This document shows positions 47,905 to 58,662 of a stretch of DNA of 64,000 bases, piece by piece. Origin of the DNA: Rotaria sordida (taxonomy: Eukaryota; Rotifera; Eurotatoria; Philodinida; Philodinidae). The stretch is from contig CAJNOL010000196.1 in NCBI GenBank assembly GCA_905250125.1, forward strand, positions 83,229 to 147,228. The letters are read 5' to 3'. The notes below the pieces were generated by a model. The model saw nothing but the letters and a program-made list of their open reading frames with translations. It did not search any database and was not told where the DNA came from. A program made the position numbers and the translations under genes. Position 1 is the first letter of the stretch; each line of letters starts with the position of its first letter.

Positions 47905-48240
47905 TCAAGTCTAAGAAGGATTTATGAGCGTCAGATTTCAATAGTGTCATATAAGAGAACATAAAACTCTGAACACAACGAAGGGTTGTCGCGTTTTCTA
48001 CGGCCATTCCTCGCAAAGGCACAAGCATCACAAAAAAAACAATAAAAATACGATCTTTTTTTAAAAAATCGCTAAAAAAAAGGCATTTTTTCATTTGTTG
48101 AGATGCGCGTAACTTTGTAAACAATGGTTGTAGAAAGTGTAACGACCCTCATTTTACTTAACATTTCATGCTCTCTAAGATGGTACTATAGACAGCTGAC
48201 TCTCGCAAATCCTTCTTGAATCTAAAAAGAATCATTTTCT
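47905..48240. mobile_element. foldback element next to the LINE relic
   Basis: GTCTAAGAAGGATTTATGAG on the left (about 47911) is answered at the right end (about 48205-48230) by CTCGCAAATCCTTCTTGA. GAACATAAAACTCTG answers TTAACATTTCATGCTCTC, and CGCGTTTTCTACGGCCAT answers a TTGTAGAAAGTGTAACG block. Arms are about 150 bp with almost no loop. Confidence 0.65.
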
Positions 48241-49324
48241 TATTTTTTTTTTAGGATCTTGTGTCTCCCAGTCCATCTATAAATTGTGGTGTAAAATGCA
48301 CCAGATAGAGAAATTGACTGACTATTTAAATGATTATTTGGATTTTAGATAGATGCGTAACGTAGTAGGAAAACAAACAGAATACTTTTCTCTTATAATT
48401 TTATTTAGTACTGTATATATATATGCACTATACGATACAATCAAATGAGTTCGATGTCTTCAAATAGACCAATAAATTCTGTTTCCTATGTAGACACACC
48501 TGTATAACATATAATACTCGAAACTGACTTGATGTGAAATAAGTACATTTTGCTGCTTTCAACACTGTCGTGAAAGATATTTGTAAGTGTATTCAACAGT
48601 TGGGTGATGTTCAAGAAATGTCGAACAAGGCAATCAAGCATACTAGTGGTATGCATCCATGATTAGTTATCCGTCTCTTATGAACAAGTTTTCAAATATA
48701 TTGCTGTTTACACACCATAATGTTCGTATGATTTTTGAATTCGTCCAATAAGATCCGAATTAGAATGAAAAATCATTGTAATATGAATATATATGAAAAC
48801 ATCTACACATATTTACAAAAATTTTCTTTGTTAGAAAATCTAAGTTGAACTTGGAGTATTTATAAATATTTCAAAGAATTGATTAGACGTACGAGTCATA
48901 TTAGATGGCATAATTAAGAAAAATTCATCAATAATAAATTAAATGACAGATCTTAGTTCGATTAAAATTGACAACTGCTTTTTAATCAATAAAAGAGTTT
49001 AAAGTTGGACATCTGTAAATGTATCAAATGATTGGCTAATTCACTTTACTTATTATATTCGACGATTGATAATATTGAAAATTATTGCAAACAATGGATA
49101 GCAAAAATTTTATATATATTTATTAATTGATTATAACTTCGATCAATTTAATGAGAAAAAAATCAATGACAAGAAAAGCTTAAATTATTCATACATGACA
49201 AAGTATAGGAAAAAAAAGAAATGCATATTTCAATTAGTATTCATTGTTTGATAAAAATGAATAGCTCAAATAGTTTTCTTTTTATGAAATAAAAAATAAT
49301 TTTCTATTTAATTATATTTTCCAG
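48241..49324. other. 5' flank of the UPF0488 gene
   Basis: AT-rich without exons. It ends in a TTTTCCAG acceptor directly before the ATG at 49325, so either a 5' untranslated exon lies upstream or a spliced leader is joined here. Confidence 0.45.
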
Positions 49325-50744
49325 ATGGCATCGAAAACACAAAAAACAAAAGAATCAGTATCGACTGCTGTAAGTTATTTAAATCTAAGTATACAAATTT
49401 TCATTTTATTATTGTTTCTATCTATAGGCATTACCGATAGTAACAGATCCAGAAATGGCTGAACGTTTTGAACGTGAACTTGCTTGGTGTGTTGGACAAC
49501 TTGAATGTATGATGAGATCATCATCAACAAAAGATAAAGATCCTGGTAAGTTTTATTTAATTAATTTGAAGATCATAATTACTCTTAGAAATAAAACAAA
49601 CATTCGTGCGATTTACTTTGAAAAAAATTTTTATTCACTGTTGTGTACTTCGTCATATATTTTCATGACTTGTTACTGTCGAAGTTAAGGATAGCTCCCC
49701 TCTTTCTTTGGCTCTCGAAGAGGATATAATTGATTCATCTGAAATTTTTACCAAGAATAGAAAACTAAAAATAAGAAGATATGTGTCCGAGGAAAAAAAA
49801 TTTAAAGAGAATTTTCCCTAGGTTCCGCTTACGACTTTCTTCTAACTTTATCAATCGGGTTGAAAACTTTTTTGCAGATGCCTTAAATTACATTTTACAG
49901 ATAATTTTGAGCGTTTTCAAAAATTTCGAGGCTCGGATTCAAAACCGAGACGTTGTCGTTCAGGACTGTATAAATTTGGATAAGAAGATCAAAAATGAAA
50001 AAAGCCAATCTCACTTCAAGAGAATGCTTGTGTGGTAACAATTTCAGCTCGATCGAACAAAGTTATAAGGATATAGTAAACGAGTGCAATGTAGTCCTGT
50101 AGAAAACCCGAGTTTTTTTAAAAACTTTTTCCTTCCGAACCTGTATCTCGTTATTTTAGATGCTCTGTCTGTAGTAAAAATTTCAAACGGATCAGTTATA
50201 CTCTTATCGAGAAAGCAGGCGATGCCATTAAATAGTTGAAGATAAGATCCTACAAAAATTGTTAGTAACATCAAGTTTAAAATCAAATATATATAATTTG
50301 TTTGTGGAATATTAAAAAAAAGATAGAGAACACATATTTTGTAATATTCACTATCTTTATAATTTAACTTATTTTAAGAAATAAACAATATGAAAAATTT
50401 ATTTATAGCTCGATCAGCTTTACAAACTTTAACAAATCCTAAAACATCTTTAATTCGTAAACGACAAATGATGCAACAATTATTCGGTGATTATCGTCAA
50501 AAAATGCATGTTGAAGATGTAGCTAGACAAAAACGTATGAATACTAATATTATCATTTTTTTTTTAAATATTTTACATTTTATTACTAGATCATAATCAA
50601 ATACGAGTAAATACGAAAAGTGAAATTCCATTATCTTCACGTTTTGTTCGTCGTATTCATCATAATAATGATTCAATAACAATAAAAGACAATACATTTT
50701 CATTTAATTTTGATATTCCATTATCGGATATGGATAAAAATTAA
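49325..50744 (+). CDS. UPF0488 (C8orf33-like) protein (four exons, 157 aa)
   Basis: Exons 49325-49369, 49428-49545, 50379-50534, 50590-50744; the total is 474 nt in frame. The conserved core ERFERELAWCVGQLECMM and a following LIRKRQMMQQLFGDYRQKM match the UPF0488 family, whose function is unknown. The C-terminus ends with FSFNFDIPLSDMDKN. Intron 2 is 833 bp and holds a foldback element; the other introns are 55-58 bp. The start is the ATG immediately after a TTTTCCAG acceptor. The next gene starts 38 bp after the stop on the same strand, which suggests that the two are transcribed together. Confidence 0.8.
49684..50240. mobile_element. foldback element in UPF0488 intron 2
   Basis: CTGAAATTTTTACCAAGAAT on the left (about 49739) is answered by GTAGTAAAAATTTCAAACGG on the right, and CTCTCGAAGAGGATATAATT answers TATACTCTTATCGAGA. 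Arms are about 180 bp. The centre and right arm are shared with the partial copy at 9190-9500. The open frames within are mirror artefacts of the arms. Confidence 0.7.
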
Positions 50745-50782
50745 TTGTTATTTTGTTTTTTTGCTATATATTTATTCTAGAT

Positions 50783-53568
50783 ATGTCTATTGAACAGAAT
50801 CTTCTTATTAATATAGTCGATCAACTAGTATTACTTGATGAGAATTTTTCATCAAATGGTAAAGTTAATATTAGATAAGAATATTTCATATGAATGATTT
50901 TGTAGATTTAAATGCAATACGAACATTTAAATCGACAGTATCATCATCATCAAATTCATCGATTAATAGTTTATTACAAGTATGTTATTTTTCTCTATTC
51001 AAATAATTTACATTAACAGAATCCAAAAATTTGTTGATTATTACGATAGATTACATCACGCTGAATTTCGATTTTTTTTTTGTCATCTTAATATTCCAAT
51101 CAAAGCATATATTAAAACTTCAACTGATGAAAATAATGAATTTGAAAAAGAATATAGACTCTCAAAACAGTTCGAAATCGATGCTGTATACTTCGGTTAA
51201 ATAATATCAAGTTCAGAACAATTCTACAAATGCTTGATTATCACTCAGACTATGTGATTATTTTCAGGAGTGAGAACTGAGAAATTTTCATAGACTGTTA
51301 AAAAACTTTTACCAGAAAAATAACCAAAAATTCTTGAACCCAATGGACTCCATTTCTCATTCGGAATCCTGCTATCTTTTTTAAGAGAAAAGCACGAACA
51401 ATTATCTTGATTTTAACTATAGATGAATTTCCAATAGAGATGTGTATGAATCGAGTTTTCTTAGTTCTCGGTTTTAGTAATTTAAGTTTTTCGAATTTCG
51501 ACTGTCATATTGGTTTCGGTTCGAAGAAAAGTCCTTCAGAATTTATTCTTATTAAGTCTAAAAGAAAAAAAATGTCTTAACTACTTGTTTTTTGATTTAG
51601 TCAATGAGCACAAATGCGGTCAATATTATGATAGTATATTTTGTGAAGTTTGATTTGTCTTTAAATTTGAGTCACTTATCATTTGAAAAACGAAAAATTT
51701 AAGGCGAATTTCCCACACAAAATGTCAGATGTGGACTGTATTGTCAATCCTTCTGTGAAAATGAGTCACGAATAAAAGCATACTAAATATCTTCTAATCA
51801 AACTATGCAAGATATAATCTGTTCAATAAATTCATGAAGCAAATTTACTGACAAATCCGTGTTTTCTCTTTAAATCATGTATCAATAAATATAAATTGAA
51901 AACGAATTTTTACAAGACACAGTTCAAATCGATTGTACTATTTAAGAAATATCTACATTGTTTTTTTACGGTGAACTTTTGAGATACGTCGTGATACTAG
52001 ATTTTTTAAAATTATCTCTCCTAAAGTTTGTTTTGATTGCTATGACGTTAAGGATAATTCGCTTCAAACTACAGTTTTTAGTTTCAAGTCGGATAATATT
52101 TTTTTTGTCGTAGTGCCAAAACAGATCTTACGCATCTTTGATCTCGACAAAGACGAAAATGATCATGAGTCATGCACTCTCTTGCTTTCGAAATTATAAA
52201 CACTTTGATAGGATTTGAAATATTCCTTTAAATATTAATTTACATCTTCCAGTTCTCAGTTGTTGACGATCAATGGAATCGATCATTTTTGGTTCTGGTT
52301 TCGTACTTAATAATACTCGTATTAACAAAAAATACGATATCATATTCGAGACATCTTGCATGACTTACATGCCTCTAATATATTTTCTCTTGAAGACTCA
52401 TTACGTTTTTTCAAATTCATTAATACTTCGTCTATTCTGCACGTTTATGTATTCGACAACTCTACTGTTTACAGAAAAAAGGATTAATTAAATTGTAACA
52501 GCAAATATTAAAGTGATCGTTACTTAATAAGTTTTGTATAAACTTTTAGAATACATAAGTTGTGAGAAATATGACATTTGACATCAGTCTTACATGATCG
52601 TAAAAGATATTACTTCCAATGAAAAAGTGTTGTTCCTACTGGGACGGAGACCATCTTGCTCATATCTATCGGTAGTACGCATATGAAAAAATTCAATAAT
52701 CTCAAATCTTTCCAAGTGTATATAGAAAAGTTCGTGTATTTATATTCATTAGCATAAGTTAATATCAATCATTTTGATTTCATTTTCTAGATTTTACCTG
52801 TTTCAATACAACATCAAGTAAATGAATATTTAAATGAAATAATTGAACAACTTGTTCTTTGTACAGGTCTATTAAATTTTATTAATAAAACTTTTCATAT
52901 TTTATTTTCTTTAGGTGTTAATACAAAATCTCAATTATCAAATACAATATCTCATATAATTAAACGAACATTATCTAATCGAAAAGAAATTATGATAAAA
53001 AATAATCATTTTATAAAACAAATTCATGCATTCAATGAACTTTATTCAAAATTAAATATACAAATTCAAAATGTTTGTATTAAACAATTAAAAATGATTA
53101 AAGCTAATGATTTAAATACAAATCAAATTGATACACTTCGTGAACAATATCAATTATTACTTAAACAAATACAGTATACAAAAAAAAAAAACAATAATTT
53201 AACTGTATGTTTTTTTCTTCTATGGAATTTTTTTCTTATAGATTACGTCGATGTGAATTCATTCGTGATATATATACAATGGAAAATATTGAAATATTAC
53301 AAAATATGAAGTATAATGATATAAGAAATCTTCTTTTTTTGCAATTAAATTTTTTTTTTGTTTTTTGTTTAGATTAGATTGTGAAGAAAAACAACATCAA
53401 TATGATGAACAAATAAATCATTTGAAAAAACTTGAAATGGCTATTAATAATGAAGGTATTCATTATCAACATTTAATAAAACGTTATTATGAATTATGTG
53501 ATGAATTAATCAATGCTCAAAATGCACTTAAACAACTTAAACAACAAAAAGAAAATAGTTCAATTTAA
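50783..53568 (+). CDS. coiled-coil protein, possibly HAUS4-like (six exons, 249 aa)
   Basis: Exons 50783-50858, 50906-50979, 52791-52866, 52915-53173, 53242-53310, 53373-53568; the total is 750 nt in frame. The start ATG lies two bases after ATTCTAG. The protein is nearly all helical, with heptad-rich stretches (LREQYQLLLKQIQLRR, then NHLKKLEMAINNEGIHYQHL). The C-terminal order, ENIEILQNMK, coiled coil, then LIKRYYELCDELINAQNALK, recalls HAUS4, a subunit of the augmin complex that nucleates microtubules from spindle fibres. It is shorter than human HAUS4 and no motif is decisive, so the name is tentative. Intron 2 is 1.8 kb; the others are 47-68 bp. The downstream neighbour position suggests co-transcription with the UPF0488 gene. 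Confidence 0.7.
50980..52790. other. large intron of the coiled-coil gene
   Basis: 1811 bp between well-defined splice sites. The phrase CCCAATGGACTCCA near 51340 resembles the edge of the GGATCC-rich repeat family at 5870 and 6700. No complete inverted pair was resolved, and the open frames at 50982 and 52273 are not supported. Confidence 0.4.
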
Positions 53569-55520
53569 TAAATTTTCTTTAAAACAAAAAAATGTGTTAA
53601 AATTTATTGTCTTGTAAATTTTTCTTCAGATATTTAAAAAATATATTCATCATTATCAACATTGTCAGATAAAAAATAAATAAATCAATAATGATTTTAT
53701 TAAAGCTATAGTTCATTAAGAATGTAGGTCTAAGACAAAGCTTACCAATGGAATTTGAATTTTTTCTATGATCATTCGTGTAGGAAAAAACTATCTGCTG
53801 GCCATTGGAGGTCATAATTCATTAATAGTTTAGCGAATCTAAGCTTTGTGTGTATTTGAGCATTATTGTCTATAAGTTTCATGAAAAAAAAATCTTTCAC
53901 TAAGTGAAAATGCTATCCAAATACTGAAGACTCACAGACCGCAATCTTCAATTAAATTACCTGATCTTTTGACAAAAAAAGCAACGACATAGACTGGACT
54001 CTACTTGCATGCTAAAATATTAAGAATTAGTCATGGACTTAATAACATTTAACGAAAAATTTAGAAGACAATCTTTTTCAAGCTAAAAGTTTAAAGCAAA
54101 GATAGGCGCTTTTCATTATAAATATCATTGTATTTAAACAATTAGAACGATCTGTTGCAATATGTGTGCATAAATTTTCAGGCCTACATTTTTCTCCACT
54201 GCTGTAACAAATAACTATTCGTTATTATAACGAATAAGATTATAAACTGCAAGATACTATTTTGCTAATAATATTAATTAACAATACCAGTTGATTAAAT
54301 ATCTATCTTAAATATATATATATATATAACGTAAAGATCCACTTCGATTTTGTTTTAACAAAGAGTATTTCTCTATGCTAAATTAAGTAGTTATTCAACT
54401 GATTCTAAAATTATATTATAATATCGAAAACTATTGTCTGAACAAAAATCATTTGTTTCATTATGATTCTATCTATTGATTTATTCTTGATGATAGTAAT
54501 TGTTAGAGTCCATCGGGTTGGTTTTAGACCCGAATCCGACGAGCCATGTTAGATGTGGACAAGATGGTTCCGACATCACTGCAATAGGAAGCCGTGGGTA
54601 CTTCTAGATGCGGACCCGGTCGAATCAACCAATCTGAGAAATATGTAGGATGTGTCAGACTCAGGATAAAAGATTTTGTTGAAATTAGAAGTACGGTTCG
54701 GGTAAGTTAATTATTGAATCTGTGAGCTCAAGTGATTATAGACTTTTAATTGATTGATTGATTGATTTTCTTGTAGTAAAACGTTATGTAACTAATGAAT
54801 AACATATTCCAAATTGTTCTTTGAAATAGATTATTTTTAATATGATATGCAAGTAGCTATAAATTATGGAAAATTAATTAATAATTCACAATTGTCATTA
54901 AATAAAACGATTTGAAAGAAGATGATGAGAATTCGAATTGATATTATTCGATGTTTTTTCTTTTTGAACAAATAAAGTTGAATAGATATCTAAATCTGAT
55001 TTCCAATCGATGAATTTGTTTAGTTGTCTTTTTCTTTCGATCGACAACTAAACTATCATTTGTCTAGTAACAAAATACTTCTCTTTTTATTAAATATTTT
55101 AAATACAAAGGGTCAAGATATCTGTTCGAAAAAGATTACATGTTGTCGCTATGATAAGAAAATGATAAGAAAACTTTGCTTTTGTTGATAGGACAAAAAA
55201 TAATAAATAAATGTAACAAAGCATCAAGTTGATGCCATCGATATCTTTATGTTGTCTTTTATAGAATTAAATATTTAAGTTTCAATAAAATAAAAAACAC
55301 TTACGAAATTCTGACAAAAGATTTAACCGAAAGGAATTTTCTCTATGTGTAATAAACTTTCGTACGATGATAAATGGTAAACGTAACTTCAATTTATGAA
55401 TAATAAAAGAAAAAAAAAACAATGATGATGTATATACAAAGTAGATAAATCACGAGTGTGATATTATGAAAAAGTGTTTATCCTTTGAAGTACACAAGCA
55501 TTTTCTAATATAAAAGAAAA
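53569..55520. other. intergenic with repeat remnants
   Basis: Contains an AT microsatellite (about 54310-54328), a GC-richer repeat at 54500-54640 and an ATTG microsatellite near 54750. No exon was seen. TATAAAAG at about 55509-55516 lies just before the next start codon. Confidence 0.45.
54500..54640. repeat. GGATCC/GAATCC-rich dispersed repeat
   Basis: TTAGAGTCCATCGGGTTGG and TTTTAGACCCGAATCCGACG resemble tracts at 5870-6050, 6700-6840 and 60075-60130 (TAGAGCCCATTGGATCC, GGTTCGAATCC, CATCAGGTCCAGATCC). The repeat is therefore shared by the three-armed palindrome, this site and an SH2-gene intron. Confidence 0.5.
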
Positions 55521-55910
55521 ATGAATACTAACAATAAAATAAGGCAACATATTGTCAATTTAACAACAACAACAACAACATCATCTAATGGATGGCAGAC
55601 TATTTCAACACATTCGCCGGATGATGATCATTTAAGAAAAATATTGGCTTATGCAATACCATTATCATGTTTTACTATAGTTCTTATTGTTGTTATTTTT
55701 ATTGGTATTCGTCAACGTCGTGTTATTCTAGAAAAATGGATTTCATTAAAACGAATGAGAAATACAAATCCAAAATTTCTTCAAAATACTGGTTTACGAC
55801 GTGATTCAGAATTTGACTCATATAATCATGATCATGTAAAATCAAAATTAATGAATCAAAAAAATACAAGTCATCAAAAACCAGAATATCCTTTAGAAAC
55901 AATTGCTTAA
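55521..55910 (+). CDS. single-exon, single-pass membrane protein (129 aa)
   Basis: One open frame with a membrane segment at about residues 42-64 (LAYAIPLSCFTIVLIVVIFI), an N-glycosylation site NLT and a Thr run before it, and a basic start (RQRRVILEKW) after it, so the N-terminus is probably outside. The tail is polar with no recognised domain. There is no signal peptide before the segment. It has clear coding composition, but the family is unknown. A TATAAAAG lies just upstream. Confidence 0.6.
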   Translation: MNTNNKIRQHIVNLTTTTTTSSNGWQTISTHSPDDDHLRKILAYAIPLSCFTIVLIVVIFIGIRQRRVILEKWISLKRMRNTNPKFLQNTGLRRDSEFDSYNHDHVKSKLMNQKNTSHQKPEYPLETIA

Positions 55911-57389
55911 TATAGAAAAAAAATTTTAGTATATATTTAATTAATAATCTCTTGTTTCTTCTTTTTTTTTCTTTGTCGTTGTCTATGTTATACAAATGAT
56001 TTGTCTGAACAAATTTTTTAATAAATGTTTTTTTTTTCTTTTTTCGAAATGTATTATCGAACAAATAATGAAGAACAAAATTTTCTCAAAAGAAAAATTA
56101 CTAAACGCTCAATAATCAGAAGAAAAGATAGAAGTAGCAAGTAAACGAAAGAGTAATTGACAAAGATGCATTATTTTCTTTTACGAGAATATCACATATA
56201 AATAAGTCAATTCAAACATAAATGAGTTCGACATACGATAAAAAAAAACGAACATTGAATTGAGATAAAACTTTGTTCAATCATGTTTGAGTCAGTATAA
56301 GAATATTTTATCTGAAAACTTATATTGTTCAATTTAGTGTGTGGCTATTCACGAGACAAAAAAAAAGCAAATTAATTTTTATAATGATATCATCTTTAAT
56401 ATTATCTTCGAATTTCAGCTAGAAATTTTTTCATTTAATACGTAATTAAATCATAAGTATAATGATTAGAGCGTCTATCATTCTTCATCAGAATGGTAAA
56501 TCTTATTATATTTTATATGCAATAAATTTCATAGTTAGCACAAAGAAAGTCGGTTGGAATCAATGGTCAAATATTAATTGTATCACTTCTTTTTTTTTTT
56601 AATCCACGCAATATCGTTTGGCCATGAAATAAATTCCCGGATACATTTTATTTGACGTAATACGAACAAATATGTTAATCGTACTATTACTTATCGATGT
56701 GTATGTCTAAATCAAAATGTATGTTATCTATATTCATTACCACAACATATAAAAAGTATACACATAATTATTTTTCTTTTTCAAAATAAAAAAAAGAAAA
56801 ATTTTCAATGGATCATCAAGTACCAAAAAAAAAACTAAACCGCTTGAGAAAGAGTTTACTCTACGACAAAATATAAATTTTTGAAATTTTGAGATAATGT
56901 ACATAAATATTTATATGGATGACATGTGCAATCACAATGCATTAAAGGAGAGAGAACTCGTATGAAGATAATAAGCATATTACACGAGAGACTGATAGTA
57001 GCTATCATCATTCATCGAAGACTCAAGGAAACATAATAGAAGTGATAGGTCTAATTACACGAAGAAAGAAGATGTATGAGAGCACACATACTAATGATAG
57101 TTTCAAGATATATTGGAGATGGCGGATTCATGGTCTGTACAGTTGTCTTTATTATCAGAGTATCATAAGAGACTAGTAGTGTAATCGACAGGTGACTAGA
57201 GGAAGATGAGTCTCCAGAATGAAGGGCATTCCTTCCACTGAAAAACGACTAGAAATTGTTCGCTGCTGCTCATTCCTTTAGTGACAATTTTCAAGTTACG
57301 TCACTATTAGAGACATGCTAAAGTCCCGCTTCAAAAGAGTTAACATCTAATGCATTTGATTTAACAGGTGAAGACATTATGTATTGATA

Positions 57390-57615
57390 TCAATAATTTA
57401 TGATTGATTGTCTAATTGAAAAACTTGATCATGAGAATTTTCATCGTTTTTCTTTTTATAAATGATTATATCATGATAAACTTCAATAATTAAATTCTGT
57501 TACTTATTGTATTTTTAATACATTTAATTTTGATAAATCAGATTATTTATTAGTTATAGAACTTTTTATTGCATATATATGTTTTCATCATATAAAGACT
57601 ATCAATGTAAATTAA
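57390..57615 (+). pseudogene. possible EF-hand-like relic
   Basis: The plus strand reads LIEKLDHENFHRFSFYK then, after stops, YCIFNTFNFDKSDYLLVIEL and FIAYICFHHIKT. The FNFDKSDYL-IEL order loosely recalls an EF-hand. Two or more TAA or TGA codons interrupt it. The identification is weak. Confidence 0.25.
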
Positions 57616-57939
57616 ATTTTTTTTTTTTTTTTTAATTTTATGATATTAATCAAAAGAATAAGATATGATACAAAAATAATGTGACAAATATTGGATCCTA
57701 TTTCTATTCGATAGAAAAGTACGGCATGAAAACTTTATTCACCAGAAGATAAAGAATTTTTTTCTCTTTCGAATCGTATTTAACTTATTTTTGTCACTGT
57801 GTTCATAAATTATAGAGCAAGGCAATCCAAAAAAATAAAGTTTTTTTTCAATAACTCTCTACCGAAGAGAAATAGGGTTCGACATGTGTCCCACTATTGT
57901 TGTATCATATGTTATAATGAAATATGATGAACTTATATT

Positions 57940-58410
57940 TGCTATAGAAAAAAAAGCTGTTAGTGTAATCCTTACGAGATAAAAATGTGAAATACGATGT
58001 AACTGTTGTTGCTTATCACAGAAAGATTGTTTTATTCGATCTATTCAGGGACACAATTCTTCACCATCCTTTACTTAATCTTTATGAAATGTAGTAAGGA
58101 AGTATCTCATCTTTATATATATATATTATAACAAGACGTCATTGACATACGGCTTTTTATCTTATATCAACAGCGTCTGTTGTAGTCTGTGAGGCGGAGA
58201 AATGAAAATACAGCTACGATATCGGTGACACAGACGAGGGCATCTATGACAATTTATGATGCGATGAGGGGGGCGTTACTACGATGTCAGCCATATTTCT
58301 AATATGTTTGTTACGGCGTGTCAGTCCCATCTGTCATTATGTGCGGGGGTTGCAAATTGCTACCACAAAATACTTCAACATTCCTTTTAGATCGTGTTTT
58401 ACAAAATGCA
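57940..58410. repeat. dispersed repeat, copy 2 (partner near 46600-46950)
   Basis: Runs parallel to the copy at 46600-46950, with extra GC-rich sequence in the middle (about 58180-58340, GTGAGGCGGAGAAATG). It ends with CTTTTAGATCGTGTTTTACA (58384-58403). Confidence 0.55.
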
Positions 58411-58662
58411 TGAATTACATGATTTAACCAATTAATAATATTAAAACTTTCTTACATGACAAATATTCTATCGAAAATGTTAAAGATAGATGAATTACAG
58501 AAGAAGAATTTGTTTCTTTACTTTGAACCATCTGTGTAAAAACAAAAAAAAAGGAAAAAGATTTAAATAAACACAGCAGTACAAAAAAAAAACAGAACGC
58601 GAATTCACTGTTTCTACACATAGACTATGAATATATATATATGTTTTTTTTCCCTGATATAA

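Larger units (their letters stand above)
55911..58662. other. intergenic; dispersed repeat and a possible relic
   Basis: No intact gene was seen. A coding-like but stop-broken stretch lies at 57390-57615, and a dispersed repeat at 57940-58410. The remainder is AT-rich with T runs. Confidence 0.45.
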
